A stretch of 64,000 nt of DNA, taken from positions 2,666,001-2,730,000 of the forward strand of contig NZ_LT615367.1 in assembly GCF_900095885.1 (NCBI RefSeq). The letters are read 5' to 3'. Both the position numbers and the translations under genes were made by a program. Within the stretch, counting starts at the first letter, position 1. Each line of letters starts with the position of its first letter. The notes beneath the pieces are model-generated. The model did not search any database. It had not been told where the DNA came from and saw only the letters and a list, made by a program, of their open reading frames with translations. This document shows, one piece after another, positions 22,449 through 32,252 of the stretch. The stretch comes from Dickeya aquatica (GTDB lineage Bacteria > Pseudomonadota > Gammaproteobacteria > Enterobacterales > Enterobacteriaceae).

Positions 22449-23435
22449 TCACAACCATTTACTGCGTTTTAACCACCAGGCAACTCCGCTTGCCAGCAAT
22501 AATAACAACAGGCAAAACACGGTAAACCCCACGCCGCTGTTTGCCCCTGGCATCCCGCCCAGATTCACGCCAAATAGCCCGGTTAAAAAAGTGGTCGGCA
22601 AGAAAATCATCGCCAGCAGTGACATGGTATAGGTACGGCGGTTCATGGCATCCGCCATTAACGTGGTGATTTCATCGGCAATGACGGTCGTGCGGGCGAT
22701 GCTGGCATCCAAATCTTCCAGCCCGCGCCCCAGCCGTTCGGCTATTTCCTGCATGCGCCTGCGGTCATCATCTCGCATCCAGCTAAATTTCTCGCCGGAC
22801 AAGCGTGAGAAGATGTCACGCTGCGGCGTCATATAACGGCGCAGTACAATCAGTTGCTTGCGAATTAGCGCCAGCTCGCCGCGCGGTGGAATGCGCTGCT
22901 CCAGCAAGGCGTCTTCAAGGTCGATTATTTTCTCGTGCAGTTCATCAATAAACTCACTGGTGTGATCGGTCAGCGCCTCTGCGATAGCCACCATCCAGTC
23001 ACCGCTGTCTGCCGGGCCGTTACCCTCTTTCAGGTCACTCATCACTTCATCAATCGCCGCCACTTTGCGCCGCCGGGTAGAGACTATCAACCGCTCGGTA
23101 ATGAACACCCGAATGGCAACCAACTCATCTGGCCGGGCATCGGGGTTGTAATTAATGCTGCGCAGCGTCACCAGCGTGCCTTCGCCTAAACGCACCACGC
23201 GTGGCCGGGCGCTCTCACCGGAAAGCGCATTGCGCGCGCTATCAGGCAATAAAGTGGTTTCGTGCAGCCAGCGTTCACTGGCCGGTTGCGTTGAGTCCAG
23301 ATGCAACCAGGCCGGTGTATCGGCGGTTGCCGTCAACGTGTTGCCAGAAAGCGGCGTAATGCCACCTTTTCCATCTAACTGACACGCAAAAACCGCGCCA
23401 GTATGGCGGACTGCCCCCCCTTCCATCACACTCAC
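22449..23435 (-). CDS. zntB: Zinc transport protein ZntB
   Basis: 328 aa, CorA-family metal transporter of the inner membrane. A large cytoplasmic domain ([40 protein letters not shown]) precedes two C-terminal membrane helices with the GVNLGG signature between them, in place of the GMN of CorA. It moves zinc with protons. Start taken as GTG at 23435, with AGGAG seven bases upstream; ATG three codons on is an alternative. A run of seven C (G7 on the coding strand, 23414-23420) lies within codons 5-8. Confidence 0.94.
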   Translation of the reverse strand: MSVMEGGAVRHTGAVFACQLDGKGGITPLSGNTLTATADTPAWLHLDSTQPASERWLHETTLLPDSARNALSGESARPRVVRLGEGTLVTLRSINYNPDARPDELVAIRVFITERLIVSTRRRKVAAIDEVMSDLKEGNGPADSGDWMVAIAEALTDHTSEFIDELHEKIIDLEDALLEQRIPPRGELALIRKQLIVLRRYMTPQRDIFSRLSGEKFSWMRDDDRRRMQEIAERLGRGLEDLDASIARTTVIADEITTLMADAMNRRTYTMSLLAMIFLPTTFLTGLFGVNLGGMPGANSGVGFTVFCLLLLLLASGVAWWLKRSKWL

Positions 23436-23520
23436 ACCGTTTCTCCTGCTAGATTGGCTGCGGCCATCTTACTGCCTGCGTTTATGCATGCAATCAGAAT
23501 AGCCGCCAGCGTTAATGCAC

Positions 23521-25151
23521 TTAATGCTTCAGGATATACAGTGTATGGCTGTAAGCCACATCTTCCGGGTTGGTTATCGGATAGCCTTTGACCCAAGGTT
23601 TGATCAACCGCCCGTTGGTGTATTGATAGATAGGCGCAATGGGCACCTGCTCGGCCAGAATTTGCTCGGCACGCTGGTAGTCGTCACGCAGTATCTTCGG
23701 ATGAGTTTGACCACGAGTATCCGCCATCACGCGGTCATAATCTGGCGAGTGAAAGCGGGCGATATTGCCACTGTGTTCAGATGTTAACAGAGACAAAAAC
23801 GTTGAGGGTTCATTGTAATCTCCTATCCACGATGCGCGTATCACATCAAAATTGCCGGTATTACGGCTGTCGATGTAGGTTTTCCACTCCTGATTGACCA
23901 GCCGGACATCTACGCCAAGCTTGGTTTTCCACATCGATGCCACGGCGATAGCGATTTTCTGATGCACCTCTTGCGTGTTGTACAACAGCGTGAGTTTTAG
24001 CGGTTTTGCCGGGGTATATCCGGCGGCGGCCATCAGCGCTTTGGCCTGGGCATCCAGCTCCGCCTGCGAGTATTGTTGCAGTTGCGAAGGCATCGGCGGG
24101 AAGCCTGCCGTCACATCCGGGGTAAAGCGATAGGCCGGTTTCTCCCCGGTTCCCAGCACTTTGTCAGCAATGATGGTACGGTCAATCGCATAGGAGAGCG
24201 CCTTGCGTACCCGCACATCACTGGTCGGCGCGCGCTGGGTGTTGAAGGCGTAGTAATAGGTGCCAAGCTGGTTTGGTGTAAACACCTGACCGGGCAGTTT
24301 TTTCAGCAACTTCTGGTACTGGTTCTTCGGGAATGACTCTGTAATATCAATATCATCCGCAAGATAGCGGTTGGTAGCGTGAGATTCCTGATTAATCGGC
24401 ACAAACGTCACCTGCGTCAGGCGGGTATTGGCATGATCCCAATAGTAAGCGTTGGACGTCAGCACCAGTTTCTCATTGACCACCCGTTCACGCAGTACAA
24501 AAGCGCCATTACCCACCAAATTACCGGGCCTGGTCCAGTCATTACCAAATTTTTCAACCGTGGCCTGATGTACCGGATACAAACTGAAATTTGCCATCAG
24601 GTTGATGAAATACGGCACCGGATTACTGAGCTGCACTTTGAGCGTATGGTCATCAACCGCCACCACACCGAGTTTATCTACCGGTAATTTTCCCGCCAGA
24701 ATCTCATCGGCATTGACAATCCCCGCCAGACGGGCAAAACCACTAAACGGTGACGTAGTTTGCGGGTTAACCAGCCTGCGCCAGCTATAAACAAAGTCTC
24801 CCGCGGTTACCGGCTCTCCGTTTGACCAGCGGGCATCGGCGCGCAAGGTAAAAATAAAAGTCCGGTTATCACTGCTTTGCCAGCGCTCGGCCACGCCAGG
24901 CATCGGATTGCCCTGCGCATCCTGATTCACCAGCCCCTCAAATAAATCCCGAATAACCTGAATTTCCGGTAAGCCCACGGCTTTGGCCGGGTCCAGTGAG
25001 GCGGGTTCATCTTTGATGTGCCGCACGATAGTCTGTGTGGCGGCCAGTTCAACGCCGGGGGAACCTGTGCGGCACTGGCTGCCAGCGTGACTGAAACCAT
25101 TGCAGCGATGGAAATACCCCGTACAGAAATGCCCAAATACCCCAAGTGCAT
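23521..25151 (-). pseudogene. mppA: Murein tripeptide-binding protein MppA, frameshifted near N-terminus
   Basis: The main frame from 25026 (MRHIKDEPASLDPAKAVGLP) to 23521 matches E. coli MppA (537 aa) to its very end (NPEDVAYSHTLYILKH). The signal peptide lies in another frame: start at 25151 behind GAAGGA, VRGISIAAMVSVTLAASAAQ, then the frames must switch at a run of five C on the coding strand (25057-25061); after it GVELAATQTIVRHIKDE continues the protein. One base appears to be missing. MppA is the periplasmic receptor that delivers cell-wall tripeptide to the Opp permease for recycling. As read, no exported full-length product can be made. Either a real mutation, homopolymer slippage or a sequencing error. 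Confidence 0.85.
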
Positions 25152-25479
25152 GTGATGTCCTTCAAACAGAAACGGTTACACGTTATATCCTGCTGGCGCG
25201 TACCGGTACGACCCCATAAACCGATGAAAACAACCTCGGCCACCTTTCATTACGCTGGCGATTATCATAGTCGCAAATCCGCCTCTTCAACCAGTGCTAT
25301 GCCCTGTCTTTGCGAAGCGCTACGCGAGAGTGTCATTACCACGAAGGCACTCTGCGAAGCGCTACGCAATTCCCGTAACACCGGCGTGAAGCCAGCCATT
25401 TTTTTGGTATCATCACACGCAACGGCCCTATGCCGCCGCCGTATTGCAAGGTGAGCGCTTTTTACAGGCAGGACATTTC
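25152..25479. other. Divergent intergenic region mppA/mpaA with a duplicated 15-mer
   Basis: No gene seen. TGCGAAGCGCTACGC occurs at 25311-25325 and again at 25353-25367, 42 bp apart; each copy is itself an imperfect palindrome around AGCGCT. Two equal sites spaced four helical turns apart suggest a regulator, otherwise small dispersed repeats. The downstream ATG of mpaA has a modest CAGGAC ribosome site. Confidence 0.5.
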
Positions 25480-26208
25480 ATGACTCATGACCAGACACCG
25501 CATCGCCCGCGCCCGGAACGGGGCCGATTTTGCACCAGACCACAGGAATATGGCCGCTCCCGGCTGGGCGCGCCGTTATTGTGGTTTGCCGCAAGTCAAC
25601 CCAGTAAGCGCAGCGGGTTGATCATCGCCGGGACACATGGCGATGAAACGGCCTCGGTCGTGGCATTGTCATGTGCATTACGTACATTGCGGCCCGAAAC
25701 GCAGGCACACCATGTGATTTTGGCCGTCAATCCTGATGGCTGTCAGCTCGGCACCCGCGCTAATGCCTGGGGGGTTGACCTTAATCGCAATTTCCCGGCG
25801 GCTAACTGGCAGGCTACCGAGACGCAATATCGCTGGAGTGAAGACACCCCGGTGCGCGATGTGCAACTTGGCACCGGGGCAACACCGGGATGCGAACCGG
25901 AAACCGAGGCGTTATGCCAGCTCATTACGCAGTTGTCGCCGCCGTGGGTGATTTCATTTCATGAGCCGCTGGCGTGCATTGAAGACCCGCTGTTGTCCGC
26001 GCCGGGGGCCTGGCTTGCGGATGCCTTTGCCCTGCCACTGGTTCGCTCGGTGGGCTACGCCACGCCCGGTTCATTTGGCAGTTGGTGTGCGGATAACGCG
26101 CTGCATTGTATCACCGCCGAACTGCCTGCCATCTCGCCAGACTGCGCCAATCGAGATTATCTGTCAGCATTCACCCGTTTACTCACGCACCCTGCACCGG
26201 GCCAGTAA
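25480..26208 (+). CDS. mpaA: Murein tripeptide amidase A
   Basis: 242 aa, the same length as E. coli MpaA. M14-type zinc carboxypeptidase: zinc ligands in GTHGDE (His, Glu) and SFHEP (His), plus VNPDGCQLG and GVDLNRNFPAANW substrate-site motifs; the PGSFGSWCAD and ITAELP segments are also conserved. It removes meso-diaminopimelate from the recycled murein tripeptide in the cytoplasm. The start at 25480 is chosen by length match; an upstream in-frame start at 25444 has no ribosome site. Its neighbour mppA brings in the same substrate. Confidence 0.93.
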   Translation: MTHDQTPHRPRPERGRFCTRPQEYGRSRLGAPLLWFAASQPSKRSGLIIAGTHGDETASVVALSCALRTLRPETQAHHVILAVNPDGCQLGTRANAWGVDLNRNFPAANWQATETQYRWSEDTPVRDVQLGTGATPGCEPETEALCQLITQLSPPWVISFHEPLACIEDPLLSAPGAWLADAFALPLVRSVGYATPGSFGSWCADNALHCITAELPAISPDCANRDYLSAFTRLLTHPAPGQ

Positions 26209-26282
26209 TTTTTTATACCAATGTTGCACTTGTTGCCCTACACTAGCCAGCATGTTAATCACCTGTAATAAAGGACGTAAGC

Positions 26283-26786
26283 ATGTCAACGAATGTACAC
26301 TTTCAGGGTAATCCGGTACCGGTTGCAGGAGCCTTCCCGGCCGCAGGCAGCAAAGCACCTGCCTTTTCACTGGTGGCCAAAGACTTGTCTGATGTGGCAC
26401 TGAGCCACTATGCCGGCAAACGCAAAGTCCTGAACATTTTCCCAAGCATTGATACCGGCGTGTGCGCGGCGTCTGTGCGTAAATTTAACCAGTTAGCCTC
26501 CGAACTTGAGAACACCGTTGTCCTGTGCATCTCCGCTGACCTGCCGTTTGCTCAGGCGCGTTTTTGCGGTGCGGAAGGCCTGAACAACGTGGTGGTGCTT
26601 TCCACGCTGCGCGGTGCCTCATTCCAGCAAGATTACGGTGTGGCAATTGCTGATGGCGCACTGAAAGGCCTGACCGCCCGTGCCGTAGTGGTTTTGGATG
26701 AGAACGACAACGTCCTGCACAGCGAACTGGTTAACGAAATTACCAATGAGCCAAACTACGATGCCGCGCTGGCGGTACTGAAATAA
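26283..26786 (+). CDS. tpx: Thiol peroxidase Tpx
   Basis: 167 aa. Atypical 2-Cys peroxiredoxin: peroxidatic Cys61 in [14 protein letters not shown] and resolving Cys95 (ARFCGAEG), with Cys82 also kept. It reduces lipid and other hydroperoxides using thioredoxin. Start ATG at 26283 with AAAGGA eight bases upstream. Same gene order next to mpaA as in E. coli. A bidirectional terminator follows at 26893. Confidence 0.97.
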   Translation: MSTNVHFQGNPVPVAGAFPAAGSKAPAFSLVAKDLSDVALSHYAGKRKVLNIFPSIDTGVCAASVRKFNQLASELENTVVLCISADLPFAQARFCGAEGLNNVVVLSTLRGASFQQDYGVAIADGALKGLTARAVVVLDENDNVLHSELVNEITNEPNYDAALAVLK

Positions 26787-26892
26787 CCCCGGTAACACTG
26801 GCTGAGGTTATGGTTGGGTAAACCCACCGCGCGAAGATACGTCACCTACCCGCTGTCGTCGCAGGTTTTACTCAAACCAAAGGGTGTTATGC

Positions 26893-26928
26893 AAAAAGGA
26901 GAGGCACATTCAGTACCTCTCCTTTTTT
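26893..26928. terminator. Bidirectional intrinsic terminator between tpx and acylase gene
   Basis: AAAAAGGAGAGG-N11-CCTCTCCTTTTTT: a stem of GGAGAGG/CCTCTCC flanked by A and T runs, serving tpx on + and possibly the convergent acylase on -. Confidence 0.85.
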
Positions 26929-26979
26929 ATTGTTCATCTTACTCATCCGGTTGCTGCGTACGCGTCCAATGCGGCTAAT

Positions 26980-29310
26980 TCAATGCCCGATGGGGCCTTC
27001 CGGCATCAGGGTTAACTGGCTCACCGCCTGCCCCGGCAAAAGTGGCCGCATCACCCCATTAACCCAGTCACTGTATTCTGCCAGCCAATACCCGCTTAAC
27101 GGATTGCCGCTCTGCCCGCCGGGCATCGCCAGTGTGGCGTGAGCTTCATCACCCGGTGTGACCACCAGCCTGTCAGATGCGCCAAACGTCGGGCGGTTAA
27201 CATGGGGCACATGATTATCACCGGATAATGGCACCGAAGGCGCTTGCAATAGGGCCCCCACCACGGGCAGCGATGCCGCCAGTGGGTGGGCAATATGGCT
27301 GCGATTCATATCGCCCCAGCGCAGGCGGCCATTATCATTGTGCTGCCAGAGGGTTTCCAGTTGCTGCCAGGCCAACTGGCACCAGCTTGTCGCCGGAGCA
27401 GGCACCCAGCGCTGGTCGATCATCAATTGATGTAACGTGCTGTCCCAGCGCGGGTTAGCGGCACGGTAGCTCGCTTGCACCTGGGTTTGGCCCAGCGCTT
27501 TATCAAGGGAACCAAACACCTGTTGATAAAGTGCTTCACGCCAGCGACTTAAAAGCAGGTATGCCGTGGAGTCTGCGCTGGCCTGCCCGTGCCATTGTTG
27601 TAATTGTGCAACGATAGCCTGATGACGGGCAGAACGTTGCACAGGCTCGGCGCTGTCGCACTCGAGCACATAGTCACGCCAGCTGGCGATGAGCAACGCA
27701 CGGTCATCCAGCTGAATGCGGTGCATCTCTGAGACGCCCAGCGCCTGCGTTTGCGCCAGCGCCTGATGAATAGCACTGGCCCGTACACCGGGGTCGGCAC
27801 CGCCATCGCCCAGATTGTCACCCTGTTCATCAAACAGTAATCGATTATTAGCCGCCACAATCACCCCTTGTGGCGGGTCGATAAGTTGCGGGTGCTGTTG
27901 TGCCGGTAATGCGGCCTCACGCCAGCGTGCCTGTGGGGAGAGTAACGGCAGGCTATTTTGCTCACCGGGCGTGAGCCGGTCTGGCAGTGTGCCTGCCAGC
28001 GTCCAGCCGATATGGCCCTGATTATCCGCCACCAGCAGATTCTGTGCCGGTATCCCCGCCTGCTGGCCAACGACCAGCGCCGCCTCGACTGAACGGGCGT
28101 GTGCCAGCGACATCAGCGACAAGTCAATGGCACCGGGCAACTGAATCACCCAATGCATCGCCATCGGCCCCAGTTCTGTCTCCACCACCGGCCCCCAGTC
28201 GCTGGTCTGTACCGTTAGCGGCACCGGGTCTGCATGGTTCACCTTCAGGATTTCCTGCACCTCACGGCGCTGCCCTTCCCCGGGTTTTAATGCCACCCAG
28301 TCAAAAGTATCGACATAACTATTGGTAAACCCCCATGCCAGAGTGCCGTTACTGCCACTGACTATTGCAGGTGCGCCCGGCAGCGTCAGTCCGGTGGCGA
28401 CAACCGGGCCGGTGTCATCAGTGTAACGCAGTTGCGCGCGATACCACACGGTGGGTAAACGCAACCCCAGGTGCATATCATTGGCCAGTATTGCTTTACC
28501 TTGCTCGCTCACCAGCCAGCCATTACTGCCTTTAGCCTCTTGTGCCAGTGCCTCACCGGGAGCGTTGTCATCGACAGACTGCGCCTGACCAGACGCAGGC
28601 CACCAGCGCGGTGCCTGTAGCGGTGCTGGTGGCTCAGAGGGTGGCTGGCCGGCCAGCGGCGCATCCCAGACGCTGGCTGCCGGAAGCAAAAAATCGGACT
28701 GCTCCGGCGTGCTGTGCCGTGCTATCCAGCCGCGGGCATACTCACGCTCAGGCTGATTATCCTGAAGGTCAAAATACATCGCGCCAACGACCAGCAGGGT
28801 ATCTTCCGGCTGCCAGAGCTGCGGCTCGGTTCGCAATAAAAGATACTCAAAAGGTCGCAGTTTCAGGCTTGTCAGCCCAGCATTAACCCCTTCGGCGTAA
28901 CGACGTAATACGTGCTGTTGTATCTCAGGCAGTTGCTGCCAGCGCGCGGCAAGCTGTTTTCGCAGTAAAAATAACCGCCGTTTTTTATCAAGCGGCAGGG
29001 CAACGTCGCCAACTAATTGCGCTAATTCTCCCGCAGCGCTGCGCCGTAGCAAATCCATCTGGAAAAAGCGCTCCTGGGCATGTACAAAGCCGAGCGCAAA
29101 CGCCACCGTGGTCACGTCCTGTGCCTGAATTACCGGCACCCCGGCGCTATCACGGCTGATAGTGACACGGTCGTGCAGGCCCGGCAGGTGCAGTTCACCT
29201 GACTGTTGCGGCAGGCTTAAGTACAGCGCCCCGGTCATCAGGGCCGCGAGCACCGCCACACTGACTGCCAGGCAGGCGGCAACGGCGATTAACCAGCGTT
29301 TCGCGCTCAT
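26980..29310 (-). CDS. Penicillin-acylase-family N-terminal nucleophile hydrolase
   Basis: 776 aa. An N-terminal membrane anchor or uncleaved signal (residues 7-30) leads to an alpha-chain region (RDSAGVPVIQAQDVTTVAFA, GFVHAQERFFQMDLLRRSAAGE split over 75-95), a spacer, then the autoprocessing site GSNGW with Ser262 as the new N-terminal nucleophile of the beta chain, followed by LANDMHLGLRLPTVWY and GLTLPGAPAIVSGSNG. The family includes beta-lactam acylases and acyl-homoserine-lactone acylases; sequence alone does not separate them. Periplasmic. It has no counterpart at this place in E. coli. A SUMO-like exact substrate call is not possible. Confidence 0.85.
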   Translation of the reverse strand: MSAKRWLIAVAACLAVSVAVLAALMTGALYLSLPQQSGELHLPGLHDRVTISRDSAGVPVIQAQDVTTVAFALGFVHAQERFFQMDLLRRSAAGELAQLVGDVALPLDKKRRLFLLRKQLAARWQQLPEIQQHVLRRYAEGVNAGLTSLKLRPFEYLLLRTEPQLWQPEDTLLVVGAMYFDLQDNQPEREYARGWIARHSTPEQSDFLLPAASVWDAPLAGQPPSEPPAPLQAPRWWPASGQAQSVDDNAPGEALAQEAKGSNGWLVSEQGKAILANDMHLGLRLPTVWYRAQLRYTDDTGPVVATGLTLPGAPAIVSGSNGTLAWGFTNSYVDTFDWVALKPGEGQRREVQEILKVNHADPVPLTVQTSDWGPVVETELGPMAMHWVIQLPGAIDLSLMSLAHARSVEAALVVGQQAGIPAQNLLVADNQGHIGWTLAGTLPDRLTPGEQNSLPLLSPQARWREAALPAQQHPQLIDPPQGVIVAANNRLLFDEQGDNLGDGGADPGVRASAIHQALAQTQALGVSEMHRIQLDDRALLIASWRDYVLECDSAEPVQRSARHQAIVAQLQQWHGQASADSTAYLLLSRWREALYQQVFGSLDKALGQTQVQASYRAANPRWDSTLHQLMIDQRWVPAPATSWCQLAWQQLETLWQHNDNGRLRWGDMNRSHIAHPLAASLPVVGALLQAPSVPLSGDNHVPHVNRPTFGASDRLVVTPGDEAHATLAMPGGQSGNPLSGYWLAEYSDWVNGVMRPLLPGQAVSQLTLMPEGPIGH

Positions 29311-29446
29311 CTCCCCTCCTCTTGAATATGTAGATTTTCTGTATTATCTGTATGCAATGCGCGCAATAATGGCCGCTGACTCAAAACGGTTGCGCTATCT
29401 TGTTTATCAGCCTGCGTTCCCGTTGTTGACTTTTTCAGGAGAAAAC

Positions 29447-30004
29447 ATGTTCCCATTACTGACACCCCGTTTATGTATACGCCCGTTTGTTGCCACTGAT
29501 GCCATCACACTGCATGAAGCCATTCATGAATCCATCGACTCCGTAGGCCGCTGGTTGCCCTGGTGCGCCGCAGACTATGACCTGAATACCGCACAAGGGT
29601 GGATAACCCATTGCGACCAACAACGTCATGAGGGTCATTCCTTTGAATTGGTGATGGTTGATCGTACCGCCGGGCATTTTCTGGGCTCGGTTGCCATAAA
29701 CGCTATAAACAGGGCCGAGCGTCTCGGAAATATCGGTTACTGGATACGCCAGTCAGCGCAGCAACAAGGGTTGATGACCGAAGCGGTGCGGGAAATCGCC
29801 TCGTTTGGTTTTGGTACGCTGGGGTTAACCCGGCTGGAAATTATCGCCGCTGAACAGAACTACGCCAGTCGCCGTGTGGCAGAGAAAGTGGGCGCACAGT
29901 TTGAAGGCTTGCTGCGTAACCGAATCATCATTCATGACCAGCCCGTGACGGCCGCACTCTACTCGCTGACGCCTGGCGATACACTCTCGCACCAAAGCCT
30001 GTAG
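29447..30004 (+). CDS. GNAT N-acetyltransferase, RimJ/RimL-like
   Basis: 185 aa from ATG at 29447 with AGGAGA upstream. MFPLLTPRLCIRPFVATDAI is the usual start of RimJ/RimL-type acetyltransferases; later GNIGYWIRQSAQQQGLMTEA forms the acetyl-CoA loop and ASRRVAEKVGAQFEG the C-terminal part. Such enzymes acetylate N-terminal or lysine amines of proteins or small molecules. Resembles the ribosomal-protein serine acetyltransferase RimL and YdaF groups, but the target is not determined. Confidence 0.8.
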   Translation: MFPLLTPRLCIRPFVATDAITLHEAIHESIDSVGRWLPWCAADYDLNTAQGWITHCDQQRHEGHSFELVMVDRTAGHFLGSVAINAINRAERLGNIGYWIRQSAQQQGLMTEAVREIASFGFGTLGLTRLEIIAAEQNYASRRVAEKVGAQFEGLLRNRIIIHDQPVTAALYSLTPGDTLSHQSL

Positions 30005-30046
30005 TTGCCCGCAGACACCCGGCTAGAGCGCTATCACCCGGCCGGT

Positions 30047-30604
30047 CTATTTTGCTGCTGGCTTGCAGCCACGGCCCATTATCAATGTTGCGCAGTAGCG
30101 GCCATCCGCCAGTTTTTTATCGTTTTTTAGCCTTCCCTCAACCTCAAACCCCGCAGACTGGTAAACCTCGATGGCTTTCTGGTTGGTTTCCAGCACGCTC
30201 AGGGCGATTTTTTCAATGTGACTGGCCTGAGCCCAGTCTATCGATTGCGCCAGCAAAGCACGCCCAATCCCATAGCCCCAGAATGCCTGACGTACACACA
30301 CGCCAAACTCCACTTTATGCGACAGTCGCCGCAGGTCGCTGCCCTGACAACGCGAAAACCCGACCAATTGGCCATCAACCTCAGCCACTAAAAACAAATT
30401 TCCCGGCGCGCGGCTGTCTGTCGCAATCAGCGATTCAAAATCAGCCACACTCATGAATGCCTCACCGGGCTCGCGGTCGAGATATTCCGTCTCGCCATCA
30501 ATCGCCAGTCGCAGCGGCGAAAGCAATACCGCATCACGGTGCTGCGCCGAACGCACGGTATAGGTGATGCCCCGTCGATGATACTGTGTCTCACCGATAA
30601 TCAT
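30047..30604 (-). CDS. GNAT N-acetyltransferase
   Basis: 185 aa. Features: LFLVAEVDGQLVGFSRCQG, then FGVCVRQAFWGYGIGRALLA (acetyl-CoA binding Q/R-x-x-G-x-G/A-type loop) and LSVLETNQKAIEVYQSAGFE, all typical of GNAT proteins. Its stop is followed closely by the ribosomal gene-free gap to the convergent acetyltransferase. It starts at the stop of tyrR on the same strand (4-bp-scale junction at 30604), so it is probably the last gene of the tyrR transcript. Substrate unknown. Confidence 0.78.
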   Translation of the reverse strand: MIIGETQYHRRGITYTVRSAQHRDAVLLSPLRLAIDGETEYLDREPGEAFMSVADFESLIATDSRAPGNLFLVAEVDGQLVGFSRCQGSDLRRLSHKVEFGVCVRQAFWGYGIGRALLAQSIDWAQASHIEKIALSVLETNQKAIEVYQSAGFEVEGRLKNDKKLADGRYCATLIMGRGCKPAAK

Positions 30605-32175
30605 TATGCTTCGTCTTCTTCGCTCACTTTGCGGCCGCTCAGGCCATATTCGCGCAACTTATTGGCAATGGCCGTATGAGAAACGCCCAGTCGCCTGGCT
30701 AACTTGCGGGTGCTCGGGTACGCCTGGTACAAACGGGTGAGCACCGAGCGCTCGAAACGTTTGCTGATGTCATCAAGCGAGCCTTCCAGCAACTCATCGC
30801 TGTGGGTAACGACTTCCGGCTGAAAGGCGGGTAAGTCGATGTCGTGAAGACGCAGTTCATCACCATCAAGCTGCGCCAGCGCACGATACACGGTGTTTTT
30901 CAACTGCCGCACGTTGCCAGGCCAGCCATACTGTGGCAACAGATTATGGACTTCCTGCGCAACACGCGGCCGGGCAATGCCTTGTTCATCAGCAAAACGG
31001 GCGATAAACAATTCCACCAGCGGCATAACATCGGCCGGGCACTCACGCAAAGGCGGTAACGACAGCGTCAATACGTTCAGACGGTAGTAGAGATCTTCAC
31101 GAAACAGGCCACGCTGCACCAGATCCAGCAAATTTTTCTGGGTCGCGCAGATAACGCGCACATCGACATGCACCTCATGTTCTTCGCCTACACGCCGGAA
31201 GGTGCCATCATTGAGAAAGCGCAGCAATTTAGTTTGCATCTGCGGCGAACATTTCCCCCACTTCATCAAGCAATACCGACCCACCATTTGCCTGTTCGAA
31301 AAAGCCTTTTTTCCCTTCCAGCGCATTAGGATAAGCCCCGGCGCATGGCCATAGAGCTCACTTTCCATCACATCATCAGGCAGTGCGGCACAGTTCAGTG
31401 CCAGAAACGGTTTCTTACCGCGATGGCTGCGCAGATGGCAGGCGCGTGCCAGCATATCTTTACCGGTGCCCGTTTCGCCGACCAGCAGCAGTGGTGCATC
31501 CAGCATGGCAAGTTTACGAGCCTGCTCCACCACCTGACGCAAACGCGGGCTGGCCGCCACAATATGATCAAACTCGCGTTCATCATTAATCGGTGTGTCC
31601 TGTAACTGACGCCCCATCCGCACCGCGGATTTCAGCGTCACCAGCGCACCGGCAACGGTGGATTTGCCTTTATCATCATCCAGATGCACCGGCACCACTT
31701 CCAGCAGGAAGTCCTGATTACGAATCACCACCCGCGAGGTCTCCGCCAGCCCACCGGATTCCTGCCAGCGGGTAAAGTTATAACCGCTGAGTAACTGACT
31801 GATGGATAACGTTCGTGCTTTGTCTGCGGTTATCTCAAAGAGAGTCAGCGCGGCGGCGTTGATAAGTTCAATTTTGCCTTTCAGATCCAGCGACAATACC
31901 GGCTCTGGCATCGATTCCAGCAACGCATTCAGCGCCCGATGCTCGCGCTCAGAAGGCATAAAGGCCACGGTGCGCACATCGCTGACACCAGCGATACGCC
32001 GAATTTCCGTCATCAGTTCACTGAATTCATCAAAACCGAGGGTAGTGAAATTGAGGTAGATCCGGCCTGCCGGATCAATTTCGATACCGCGCAGATCGAT
32101 CTGGCGCAATACCAGCAGGTCAAGCAGCTCACGGGTCAGACCAATCCGGTCTTCACAAAACACTTCCAGACGCAT
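30604..32175 (-). CDS. tyrR: Aromatic amino acid regulator TyrR, with two compensating frameshifts
   Basis: 523 aa as read; the start is at 32175 (MRLEVFCEDRIGLTRELLDL), matching E. coli, not the longer upstream frame. ACT domain 1-75, PAS 78-125, AAA+ core about 205-430 with Walker A GETGTGKDML, C-terminal helix-turn-helix STRKLARRLGVSHTAIANKL. Between 31336-31339 and 31248-31249 the frame is displaced: a missing G after GHAPG and an extra T before CSPQMQ replace about 29 residues, including the expected EGKKGFFEQANGG and Walker B LLDEVGEM, by unrelated sequence. The rest is intact. TyrR controls aromatic amino acid synthesis and transport genes. If real, ATP hydrolysis and tyrosine-dependent hexamer formation would be lost. 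Confidence 0.9.
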   Translation of the reverse strand: MRLEVFCEDRIGLTRELLDLLVLRQIDLRGIEIDPAGRIYLNFTTLGFDEFSELMTEIRRIAGVSDVRTVAFMPSEREHRALNALLESMPEPVLSLDLKGKIELINAAALTLFEITADKARTLSISQLLSGYNFTRWQESGGLAETSRVVIRNQDFLLEVVPVHLDDDKGKSTVAGALVTLKSAVRMGRQLQDTPINDEREFDHIVAASPRLRQVVEQARKLAMLDAPLLLVGETGTGKDMLARACHLRSHRGKKPFLALNCAALPDDVMESELYGHAPGLILMRWKGKKAFSNRQMVGRYCLMKWGKCSPQMQTKLLRFLNDGTFRRVGEEHEVHVDVRVICATQKNLLDLVQRGLFREDLYYRLNVLTLSLPPLRECPADVMPLVELFIARFADEQGIARPRVAQEVHNLLPQYGWPGNVRQLKNTVYRALAQLDGDELRLHDIDLPAFQPEVVTHSDELLEGSLDDISKRFERSVLTRLYQAYPSTRKLARRLGVSHTAIANKLREYGLSGRKVSEEDEA

Positions 32176-32252
32176 CAATACAACCTTCTTCACGGGCGCG
32201 GCAGGGACGAGAGCTGCATCATACCTTGTCACCGCCACGGGATGAAGTGGGG

